Assembly (NCBI RefSeq): GCF_003315795.1
Contig: NZ_QMEY01000008.1
Coordinates: 1-64,000, forward strand
From: Spongiactinospora rosea
GTDB taxonomy: Bacteria; Actinomycetota; Actinomycetes; Streptosporangiales; Streptosporangiaceae
Reading direction: 5' to 3'
Length of the DNA: 64,000 nucleotides
Position 1 is the first letter of the stretch, and every line of letters begins with the position of its first letter. Shown piece by piece: positions 55,533-63,128 of this stretch. Both the position numbers and the translations under genes were made by a program. The notes below the pieces were generated by a model. The model had not been told where the DNA came from, did no database searches, and worked only from the letters and a program-made list of their open reading frames with translations.

Positions 55533-56534
55533 CCCTTTTCGACCCGTCGCCCGGCCTGGGGGGAAGGCCGCGCAGGCGCAATCGGACCCGGTCCGATATG
55601 GTGGCGAAGCGCCTGGTCAGCGGGTATGGCACCAGAGGTGCCAGGCCCGGCCGGCGGGCTTGAGGCCGAAAAGGTTCAGCAGTGCCACGCGACTCCGCAG
55701 GAAACCGGGGTCGGCGCGTCCGCATTCGGCGTTGTAGTGACCCTGCGACGCAGATGTGGCGAAGACTCCGGCGAATGGACGAGGCGGTAGCCGGCACGCC
55801 CCACCCGGAACGGGGTTCGGTGTCCGCCCGCCCCTCGTGATCTGTCTCTTGCAGGGACCCCCGAAACCCTCTCCCTACTCCGGGAGAGGGTTTCTGCGTG
55901 TCCGGGCCGGTGGCCGAACAAAGGCTATACCCGTCATATGAGGAGGTATAACGGCTCTTCAATCCCGTCCTGCGCTGTTTGTCGCTTCAAATCTGTTGTG
56001 CGTTGGGCACAATGCGGATGGGAGGTCATGCGTGCCCGGAGAACAAGTCGCGGGCAAGGGCTCCGGCATTATGGGCGGGCCGTACCGGTGGCCGCGCGCC
56101 GCCCGACTTCGCCTCCGCGGTTTGTCCGAGATGGGCGCGGCGAGTACCGCGACGGTGAACTCGCTTCCTGCGCCTAACGTCTTCTGCCCGTTGTAGGGCC
56201 GCTCATCGCAGGACGACGGCGCCGGACATCGAGAAACCGATACGCCATCGCATCCAAGATCAGATATTGCGGTGCCGGGCCCCTGCGGGCCCTCCGTCAC
56301 CCCCGGCGACGATCATCAGCCGGGATACGTGTATGCATGAGGGCATACGGGGCCAATGTCGGAAAGAGGGGGCGCGTATGGCGACATATCAGGTCTCCGC
56401 TGGCACGGCCCGTCCTCCCGGAGCCGGACACCGTCGCCTCGCCCGCACGCGGCTCGCGCCGGCGGGCGCATGACGCCGGAGAGCCAGAGCCGACCGGTAG
56501 ACCATTTCCGCGGTGTCACCGCGAGGCGGGCCCG
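55533..56534. other. Gene-poor region downstream of lsr2
   Basis: About 1 kb without a convincing gene. Open frames at 55938-56177 and 55996-56196 have no recognisable content. Structures seen: a 13-bp perfect hairpin at 55863-55894, TATACC...GGTATA at 55926-55950, and GTATGC-ATGAGG-GCATAC near 56329-56346 ahead of the MFS gene. Confidence 0.5.
55863..55894. terminator. Strong 13-bp hairpin without T-tract
   Basis: GAAACCCTCTCCC and GGGAGAGGGTTTC are perfectly complementary around TACTCC. No T-run follows on either strand, yet it lies 330 bases after lsr2 in otherwise unstructured sequence. It could be a terminator or processing site, or part of an unrecognised small RNA. Confidence 0.4.
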
Positions 56535-57701
56535 GTGAGCCGGGAATGGGCGCGCGGGTGGTTCGCGCCGCTGATGGTGGTGTCCGTGTGCGTCCAGGCG
56601 GCGACGTTCGCGACCCGGCCGATGGTCAGCTACCGGGCCATCGAGATCGGCGCGGGCAACCTCGGGATCGGGCTGATCACCGCGGGCTTCGCGGTGCTGC
56701 CGCTGTTCCTGGCGGTGCCGGTCGGGCGCTGGGTGGACGCCGCGGGCGAGCGCGCCGCGGCGGTGCTCGGCGCGGTGCTGATCACGGGCAGCGCGGCGAC
56801 GCTCACCGTGACCCGCTCGCTGTGGGCGCTGGTCCTGTTGAACGCGCTGTTCGGGCTCGGCCACCTGTGCTCGGTGGTGGCCCAGCAGGCGATCATCGCC
56901 AACCGGGTCTCGGTGCACGGGCACGACCGCGCGTACGGGCTGTTCACGGTCTTCACCTCGCTCGGCCAGCTCATCGGCCCGCCCACGGCGGCGCTGGTGG
57001 CCAGCGGCGGCGCGGACGACGGCACCACCCGCGCGCTCGCGGTCGGCGCGGCCTTCGGCCTGGCGGCGGGAGTGGGCACGCTACGCGTCGGCTCCAGGAA
57101 CGCTCCACGCCGCCCCGACGCGGACGGACGGCCACCGCTGCTGGGCACGCTGCGCCGCCCCGGCATGTGGCAGGCCATGGTGACCAGCATGGCCACCGTG
57201 TCCACCGTCGATCTGGTGGTCGCCTACCTGCCCGCCTGGGGCCAGGAGCAGGGCATCGGCGTGGTGGCGGTGGGCTGGCTGCTGGCGCTGCGCGCCTGCA
57301 CCACCATCACCAGCAGGCTCGCCATGGAACGATTGATCATCCGGTACGGCCGGCGGCCGGTCCTCGTGGCGAGCACCGTCACCGCCGCCGTCAGCCTGGC
57401 CGCCTTCCCGTTCTGCGGGCTGGCCGCCGCGGTGCCCGTGGTCGCGGTGATGGGCTTCGCCCTCGGCATCGGCCAGCCGCTCACGCTGTCCTGGGTGGCC
57501 GGTCGCGCCCGCCCCGGCGAACGCGGCACCGCCCTGGCCCTGCGCCTCACCGGCAACCGTCTGGGCCAGGTGGTCGTCCCGGCGGCCGCCGGGGCCGTCG
57601 CCGGGATCACCAGCGTGCTCGGCGTGTTCGGGCTCAGCGCGGCCATGCTCACCGTCACCGCCGCCCTGGCGGCCAGAGCCCCGATGGGCTCCGGCGACTG
57701 A
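56535..57701 (+). CDS. Major facilitator superfamily transporter
   Basis: 388 residues with about 12 membrane helices in two six-helix halves. Motif A-like loop VGRWVDAAGERAAAV after helix 2, and second-half counterpart RLIIRYGRRPVLVASTVTAA. Probably a proton-coupled efflux pump; substrate unknown. GTG at 56535 (SREWARGWFAPL) is chosen because the upstream in-frame extension is Arg/Pro noise. Five bases separate its stop from the convergent imine-reductase-like gene. Confidence 0.9.
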   Translation: MSREWARGWFAPLMVVSVCVQAATFATRPMVSYRAIEIGAGNLGIGLITAGFAVLPLFLAVPVGRWVDAAGERAAAVLGAVLITGSAATLTVTRSLWALVLLNALFGLGHLCSVVAQQAIIANRVSVHGHDRAYGLFTVFTSLGQLIGPPTAALVASGGADDGTTRALAVGAAFGLAAGVGTLRVGSRNAPRRPDADGRPPLLGTLRRPGMWQAMVTSMATVSTVDLVVAYLPAWGQEQGIGVVAVGWLLALRACTTITSRLAMERLIIRYGRRPVLVASTVTAAVSLAAFPFCGLAAAVPVVAVMGFALGIGQPLTLSWVAGRARPGERGTALALRLTGNRLGQVVVPAAAGAVAGITSVLGVFGLSAAMLTVTAALAARAPMGSGD

Positions 57702-57706
57702 CCGCG

Positions 57707-58561
57707 CTACCCGGCCGTGCGGTCGGCCAGCCGCAGGACGTCCTCGGTGATCCGGGGATCGGCGGGCGGCGCGATCGGGGCCAGCAGGTGGGCGAGCAGG
57801 TCGCCGGACAGGCCCTGCTCGCGGGAGGCGCGGATGATGTTGGCGATGGCGACCCGCTGCATGGCCACGGACGAGTCGGCCGGGTCGTCGGCCTCGGCGG
57901 TGCTGGGGAGTACCGGCAACAGGGCGGTCAGCCACGGGACGAGCCGCTGTTCCACGAACCGCACCGGGTCGCCGCCGACGGTGGCGACCAGGGCGGCGGC
58001 GTGCCGGGCCCCGGCGAACATGCCGTACATCCCGCCGAGCATGGCCAGGTCGTACAGGGCGGCGAGCCCCGCGTCGGCCCCTAGGTGGTCGCTTTCTGCG
58101 AGCACGTCGAGCACGGCCCGGTGCCGGTCGAAGACCTCGCGCGACCCGCTGTAGAGGATCAGCGCCCCCGGCCGGCCGATCATCTGCGGCACCGCCATGA
58201 TCCCGCCGTCCAGGTAGTCGCCCCCGTGCCCGGCCACCCACTCCCCCGTACGGCGGGCGTCGTCCGGAGTGCCGTTGGTCAGGTTGACCAGCGCCCGCCC
58301 GGCCAGCTCGCCCGCGGCCGGGGTGAGCAGGTCGCGCAGCACCGGGTAGTCGAGCACGCAGGCGATCACGACGGGGGCGGCCCGCACCGCCTCGGTGACC
58401 GTGGCGGCGCGCACCGCGCCCCTGGCCACCAGGTCGTCGGCCTTGCCCGCCGAGCGGTTCCACACGATGGTCGGGTGGCCCGCGGCGAGCGCCGCCTCCG
58501 CCAGCGCCCGCCCCATCGCGCCCAGCCCGAGCACGGTCACCGCCGTCTTCGTCATGTCCAT
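57707..58561 (-). CDS. NAD(P)-dependent oxidoreductase, imine-reductase-like
   Basis: 284 residues. N-terminal Rossmann domain TVLGLGAMGRALAEAALAAG, then TIVWNRSAGKADDLVARGAV; the bridging segment YLDGGIMAVPQMIGRPGALI and C-terminal helical domain LYDLAMLGGMYGMFAGARHA match the beta-HAD/imine reductase group. It would reduce cyclic imines or related compounds with NADPH. ATG at 58561. A dyad with a small bulge 66 bases upstream is the likely operator; the regulator is not in the window. Confidence 0.9.
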   Translation of the reverse strand: MDMTKTAVTVLGLGAMGRALAEAALAAGHPTIVWNRSAGKADDLVARGAVRAATVTEAVRAAPVVIACVLDYPVLRDLLTPAAGELAGRALVNLTNGTPDDARRTGEWVAGHGGDYLDGGIMAVPQMIGRPGALILYSGSREVFDRHRAVLDVLAESDHLGADAGLAALYDLAMLGGMYGMFAGARHAAALVATVGGDPVRFVEQRLVPWLTALLPVLPSTAEADDPADSSVAMQRVAIANIIRASREQGLSGDLLAHLLAPIAPPADPRITEDVLRLADRTAG

Positions 58562-58627
58562 GTCCCCCTGCGTCCCCCTGGTCGTCCAGTCCGACGTTCA
58601 GCCTGGTGGAGGCACGACCGGGGACGC

Positions 58628-58654
58628 AAGTACCCACTTTCAGGTGGGGTACTT
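58628..58654. promoter_or_regulatory. Inverted repeat upstream of the imine-reductase-like gene
   Basis: AAGTACCCAC and GTGGGGTACTT form a dyad with one unpaired base around TTTCAG. The GTACTT half-sites recall HxlR-type operators. It lies at promoter distance from the ATG at 58561. Confidence 0.45.
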
Positions 58655-58656
58655 AC

Positions 58657-58930
58657 CTAGAGGTCAGCGTGGCCGGTGGCCATCACCTCGATCCGGTAGC
58701 GGCCCGCGCCGTCGCGGTGCGCGCCGTGGATGTCGCCGGCGAGGGCGGGGAAGGCCAGGTCGAACTCCTCCAGGGCGCGCAGGTAGCGCAGCAGCGGGCC
58801 GTCCGCGGGCCCGGCCGACTCGCCCGGCATCAGCATGGGGATGCCGGGCGGGGTGACGACGACCGTGCTCGCCGCGATCCGGCCCGGCAGGCCGGACAGC
58901 GGCACCCAGGTTTCGCGGACCGGATCGCGG
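58657..58930 (-). pseudogene. C-terminal remnant of an Orn/Lys/Arg decarboxylase
   Basis: Minus-strand frame reads DPVRETWVPLSGLPGRIAAS, VVVTPPGIPMLMPGE, then YLRALEEFDLAFPALAGDIH and GRYRIEVMATG. This matches the C-terminal domain of PLP-dependent ornithine/lysine/arginine decarboxylases (PPGIPxLxPGE motif). The whole PLP-binding domain is missing; upstream sequence becomes unrelated and then the divergent CorA gene. It appears to be the tail of a deleted gene. Confidence 0.6.
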
Positions 58931-59015
58931 CAAGGAGCATGTCCGGGCGCCGCGCACGCGAAGGCCGGTGGCGCCCGCAGATCCGGCGCACGGGACGAGA
59001 CTATTGTTGGCGGAC

Positions 59016-59987
59016 ATGTCGCATACACGGCTCTACCGCGACGGCGTGCTCAAGGCGGAGGGATTCCCCATCGCCGACGTGTCCGACCACATCGCCGACC
59101 CCGCCGCCACCGTATGGTTCGACCTCTGCGCGCCCACTCACGAACAGCTGACGGTGATCAGCGAGGAGCTGGGCCTGCACGAGCTGGCGGTGGAGGACGT
59201 GCTGTCCGAGCACCAGCGTCCCAAGATCGACACTTACCAGAGTCACCTCTTCCTCACCGCCTACCACGCGCGGCTGAGAGAAGGCCCGCTGGAACTGACC
59301 GAGGTGTCCATCTTCGTCACCAAGAACGCGTTGGTCACCGTACGCGAGAACGACCACTTCGACATCGGCGAGGTGGTCAGGCGGTGGGACCAGGCCAAGG
59401 AGCACGCCGCCAGCGGGGTCGCGTTCCTGTTACACGGCCTGCTCGACTACATCGTGGACGATCACTTCGCCCTTGTGGAATGCCTCGACGACGAGGTGGA
59501 GGCGCTGGAGGACCAGCTCTTCACCGACCAGCCCACCGCGAACCGCCACGAGTTGCAGCGCCGCCTGTTCGAGCTGCGCAAGAACCTGGTCACCCTGCGC
59601 CGGGTGGTCCTGCCGATGCGCGAGCTGGTCAGCGGCGTGATCCGCTGCGACCTGCGCATCGTCCGCCCCGAGATGGCCCCCTACTACCAGGACGTCTACG
59701 ACCACGTGCTGCGGGTGAGCGAGTGGACGGAGTCGCTGCGCGAGCTGGTGGGCAACATCAGGGAGACCCATCTGACGCTGCAGGGTTACCGGCTCAACGA
59801 CATCATGAAGCGGGTCACGAGCTGGGCCGCGATCATCGCGGTGCCCACCATGATCACGGGTTTCTACGGCCAGAACGTCCCCTATCCCGGGGAGGGGCAG
59901 CCGTGGGGGTTCTGGGTCTCGACGATCGCGGTGATGGGCACCTGCGTCCTGCTCTACCAGATCTTCAAGCGCCGCGACTGGCTCTAG
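59016..59987 (+). CDS. CorA-type divalent cation transporter
   Basis: 323 residues. N-terminal cytoplasmic alpha/beta domain (LGLHELAVEDVLSEHQRPKI), long stalk helices, then two membrane helices. The signature after the first helix is TGFYGQNVP, with Gln replacing Met of the usual GMN; such GQN variants exist among actinobacterial relatives. Mg2+ or Co2+ uptake is the family role. ATG at 59016; TATTGT eight bases ahead suggests a leaderless message. Confidence 0.9.
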   Translation: MSHTRLYRDGVLKAEGFPIADVSDHIADPAATVWFDLCAPTHEQLTVISEELGLHELAVEDVLSEHQRPKIDTYQSHLFLTAYHARLREGPLELTEVSIFVTKNALVTVRENDHFDIGEVVRRWDQAKEHAASGVAFLLHGLLDYIVDDHFALVECLDDEVEALEDQLFTDQPTANRHELQRRLFELRKNLVTLRRVVLPMRELVSGVIRCDLRIVRPEMAPYYQDVYDHVLRVSEWTESLRELVGNIRETHLTLQGYRLNDIMKRVTSWAAIIAVPTMITGFYGQNVPYPGEGQPWGFWVSTIAVMGTCVLLYQIFKRRDWL

Positions 59988-60021
59988 GGACAGGCCGGTC
60001 GAACCGGTATTTTGTGGGCCT

Positions 60022-62895
60022 GTGCCCCTTCACCAGGTCAGCCCCGTCTTCGCCGGGCGCGAACCCGAGCTGGCCGTACTTCTCGGCGCGCTCGGCAAGG
60101 CCCGCGAGGGCGACCCGCGCGTCATCCTGATCGGCGGCGAGGCCGGGGTCGGCAAGACCCGGCTGACCCGCGAGTTCGCCGCCCGCGCCGAGCGGGCGGG
60201 GGCGCGGGTGCTGGCGGGAGGCTGCGTCGAGCTGAGTTCGTCGGGCCTGCCGTACGCGCCGTTCACCGCCGCGCTGCGCGGCCTGGTACGCGACCTCGGG
60301 CCCGAGCGGACCACCGCGCTGCTGCCGCACGACTCGGCGGGCGACCTGTCCCGGCTGCTGCCCGAACTGGGCACCCCGCCCGCCGAGACCGACAGGGACA
60401 TCGCGCGGATGCGGCTGTTCGAGCACGTCCTGGCGCTGCTGGGCAGGCTGGCCGCCGACCGGCCCGCCGTACTGATCGTCGAGGACGCGCACTGGGCGGA
60501 CCATTCCACCCGCGACCTGCTGAGCTTCCTGACCCGCAACCTGAACGGCGTGGGCGTCCTGCTCGCGGTCACCTACCGCGCCGACGACCTGCACCGCCGC
60601 CACCCGCTGCGCCCGCTGCTGGCCGAGCTCTCCCGGGTCGGCATCGTCACCCGGCTGGAACTCCCCCGGCTGACCCGCGCCGAGGTCGCCGCCCAGCTCG
60701 GCGGCCTGCTCGGGCACGCGGCCGATCCCGCGCTGGCCGAGCTGGTGCACGCCCGCAGCGAGGGCATCCCGCTGTTCGTGGAGGCGGCGCTGGGCCCGGA
60801 CGGCACGCCCGCGGACGACCTGCCGGAGTCGCTGCGCGACCTGCTGCTCTCCGGCGTCCAGCGGCTGCCCGAGGAGACCCAGCGGGTGCTGCGGGTGGCC
60901 ACCGTCGCAGGCGACCACGCGGGGCACGCGCTGCTGGCCGCCGTCACCGGGCTGGACGACGCGGCGCTGTCGGACCTCGTGCGCCCGGCGGTGACCGGCA
61001 ACGTCCTGGTCACCGACGAGCACGGTTACGCCTTCCGGCACGCCCTGATCCGTGAGGCCGTACGCGGCGAACTGCTGCCCGGCGAGCGCACCGCGCTGCA
61101 CCGCCGCTACGCCGAGGCGCTGGCCGCGGACCCCGCGCTGGGCACGGGCGGCCGGCCGAGCGCCGAACTGGCCGCGCACTGGGCGGCGGCGCACGACAAC
61201 GAACGCGCGCTGCTCGCCGCCTGGGACGCCGCCGCCGAGTGCGCCGCCGCCCTGTCCTATGCCGAGGGCCTGCAGATGCTGGAACTGGTCCTCGAACTGT
61301 GGGAACGCGTGCCCGGCGCGTCGGCGCGCATCGGCGCGGACCACACCGCCGTGCTCGAACGCGCCGCCGAGACCGCGTACGCGTGCGGCGAGACCGACCG
61401 GGGGCTGCGCCTGGCCTCGGCCGCGCTCGACGCCCTGGACGGTGCCGCCGAGCCGGAGCGCAAGGCCCTGGTCCATCTGGAACGCGCGCGGTTGCGGTCC
61501 CTCGGCGGCGGGCCGGGCGCGCTCGCGGACCTGCGCGCCGCCGAACGCCTCGTGCCCGGGCCGGGGCCGGTGCGGGCCTCGGTACTGGCCCTGCTCGGCG
61601 GGGAGCTGACCGAGATCGGCCAGACCGAGACCGGGCACGCGATGATCGAGGAGGCGGTCGCGCTCGCCGCCCGGCTCGGCGACGCCGTGGCCTCCTCAGA
61701 CGCCCTCACCACCAGCGCGTTCGTCGCGGCGGTCAAGGGCGATCTGGTCTCCGCGAACGACGCGCTGGAGGGCTCGCGGAGCATGGCCGAGCGCGGCGGC
61801 TCGGCCCGCAGGCTGCTGCGCGCCTACGTCAACCTCTCCGCCGGGCTCATCGTGGAGTGCCGGCACGCCGAGGCGATCGCGACCGCGCGGGAGGGCATCG
61901 CCCTGGCGCACCGCCTCGGGCAGGCCCGCGCCGGGGGCGGCTACATCGCGAGCAACCTGGTCGAGGCGCAGTTCGCCCTCGGGCGCTGGGACGACCTGGC
62001 CGCCTCCTACGAGGAGGCGATGCGGCTGGACCCCAATCCGCCGCTGCGCGGGCTGCTGGTCGTCTTCCGCGCCCAGGTGGCCCTGGCCAGGGGCGAGACG
62101 CCTCTGCTGGACACGCTGGCCGACCGGCTCGGACGGCTCGCCACCCGGCTCAGCCGGTTCGGTTCGGGCGCGTACGCGTGCCTCCTCATCGACCGCCGGA
62201 CGGCCGAGGGCGATCTGCCGGGCGCGCTCGCCGCGGCACAGGACGCCCTCGCCCGCTTCGGCCCCACGGGCAACCCGTGGTACCTGTGGCCGATCCTCCA
62301 CTCGGCCATGCGGGCCTGCGCCGCCGCGGACCGCGTCCCGGAACAGGCGGCGCTGCGGGAGGCGTTGCTGGAGGTCGCGCGGGACGTCCCGGCGGTCGCG
62401 CCGTTCTGGGCGGTACGCAAGGCGGCGTTCGTCGCGGAGGCGGCCGGGGCGGGCGATCTGCCCGCCTGGGAGGCGGCGGTGGACGCGTGGGAGGCGGCGG
62501 GCGAGCCGTACCCGCTGGCCGAGGCGCTGACCCGGGCCGCGCAGGCGTCGGCCGCCGCCTCGGACCGGGAGGGCGCGGCGGTACGGCTGGCCCGCGCCGC
62601 CGAGATCGCCGAGACGCTGCGCGCCCGCCCGCTGGCCGCCGAGATCGACCGGCTGGCCCGGCGGATCGGCGTCTCCGCCGCCCGCCCGGGCGGCGACGCG
62701 CACGGCCTCACCCCGCGCGAGCTGGAGGTGCTGCGCCTGGTGGCGGCCGGCCGGAGCAACCGCGAGATCGCCGGCGAGCTGTTCATCTCGGTCAAGACGG
62801 CGGGCGTGCACGTCTCCAACATCCTGGGCAAGCTCGGCGTCGCCTCGCGCGGCGAGGCCGCCGCGCTGGCGCACCGGTCGCGGCTGTTCGACTGA
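60022..62895 (+). CDS. LAL-type LuxR regulator with AAA ATPase domain
   Basis: 957 residues. N-terminal ATPase with Walker A GGEAGVGKTRL (about 38-48) and Walker B VLIVEDAHWAD; a long helical TPR-like middle; C-terminal LuxR HTH LTPRELEVLRLVAAGRSNRE followed by SVKTAGVHVSNILGKLGVAS. Large ATP-binding LuxR regulators (MalT/LAL group) activate transcription on binding an inducer. GTG at 60022 has TATTTT 8 bases ahead, suggesting a leaderless transcript. Target unclear; adjacent genes give no strong hint. Confidence 0.92.
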   Translation: MPLHQVSPVFAGREPELAVLLGALGKAREGDPRVILIGGEAGVGKTRLTREFAARAERAGARVLAGGCVELSSSGLPYAPFTAALRGLVRDLGPERTTALLPHDSAGDLSRLLPELGTPPAETDRDIARMRLFEHVLALLGRLAADRPAVLIVEDAHWADHSTRDLLSFLTRNLNGVGVLLAVTYRADDLHRRHPLRPLLAELSRVGIVTRLELPRLTRAEVAAQLGGLLGHAADPALAELVHARSEGIPLFVEAALGPDGTPADDLPESLRDLLLSGVQRLPEETQRVLRVATVAGDHAGHALLAAVTGLDDAALSDLVRPAVTGNVLVTDEHGYAFRHALIREAVRGELLPGERTALHRRYAEALAADPALGTGGRPSAELAAHWAAAHDNERALLAAWDAAAECAAALSYAEGLQMLELVLELWERVPGASARIGADHTAVLERAAETAYACGETDRGLRLASAALDALDGAAEPERKALVHLERARLRSLGGGPGALADLRAAERLVPGPGPVRASVLALLGGELTEIGQTETGHAMIEEAVALAARLGDAVASSDALTTSAFVAAVKGDLVSANDALEGSRSMAERGGSARRLLRAYVNLSAGLIVECRHAEAIATAREGIALAHRLGQARAGGGYIASNLVEAQFALGRWDDLAASYEEAMRLDPNPPLRGLLVVFRAQVALARGETPLLDTLADRLGRLATRLSRFGSGAYACLLIDRRTAEGDLPGALAAAQDALARFGPTGNPWYLWPILHSAMRACAAADRVPEQAALREALLEVARDVPAVAPFWAVRKAAFVAEAAGAGDLPAWEAAVDAWEAAGEPYPLAEALTRAAQASAAASDREGAAVRLARAAEIAETLRARPLAAEIDRLARRIGVSAARPGGDAHGLTPRELEVLRLVAAGRSNREIAGELFISVKTAGVHVSNILGKLGVASRGEAAALAHRSRLFD

Positions 62896-62927
62896 TGGCC
62901 TATTTCATGCAAACCCTGTAGGAAATG

Positions 62928-62956
62928 TTGACTTATGGGTAGGTCCGTCCTAGCGT
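62928..62956 (+). promoter_or_regulatory. Promoter of leader peptide and sulfonate uptake gene
   Basis: TTGACT (62928-62933) and TAGCGT (62951-62956) are 17 bases apart. The ATG at 62964 lies 7 bases after the -10, so the transcript should start at or next to it. ATTTC...GAAAT inverted words just upstream may be an activator site. Confidence 0.65.
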
Positions 62957-62963
62957 GAACGCC

Positions 62964-63047
62964 ATGAGTCAAGGTGTTCGCTTGACCCGTCGCACCCACA
63001 TCGATCTCGGCCACGCCATCAGCGCGCGATGTCACCGCCCGTGGTAG
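62964..63047 (+). CDS. Leader peptide (27 codons), sulfur-gene attenuator type
   Basis: ATG, 27 codons, TAG. Peptide includes RLTRRTHIDLGHAI and ends ARCHRPW with one Cys at position 23. Actinobacterial leader peptides of the LTRRxHVDL...C pattern are found upstream of cysteine and sulfonate genes; this one fits from memory. It is probably translated from a leaderless transcript. Ribosome stalling at the Cys codon would couple cysteine supply to expression of the gene downstream. Confidence 0.7.
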   Translation: MSQGVRLTRRTHIDLGHAISARCHRPW

Positions 63048-63077
63048 CGGAGATCACTCCGCTCCGGGTCGTCCCGG
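63046..63077 (+). promoter_or_regulatory. Hairpins overlapping the leader-peptide stop
   Basis: AGCGGAG-ATCA-CTCCGCT (63046-63063) is a 7-bp hairpin that begins within the TAG codon. CCGGG-TCGT-CCCGG (63064-63077) follows at once. Ribosome position on the leader peptide would decide whether these fold. No T-tract is seen, so control may be translational or Rho-mediated. Confidence 0.5.
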
Positions 63078-63128
63078 TCTGACCGTCCAGCCGTACCTGT
63101 TCCCCCGCGTGTCGAAGGGCGATGACGC

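Noticed and set aside
55600..55900. Possible tRNA because of the strong 55863-55894 stem
   Set aside because: No acceptor/T-arm consensus (GGTTCRANNCC) or cloverleaf could be placed around the stem.
55938..56196. Short open frames before the MFS gene
   Set aside because: No recognisable protein content, mutually overlapping frames, and no support from operon context.
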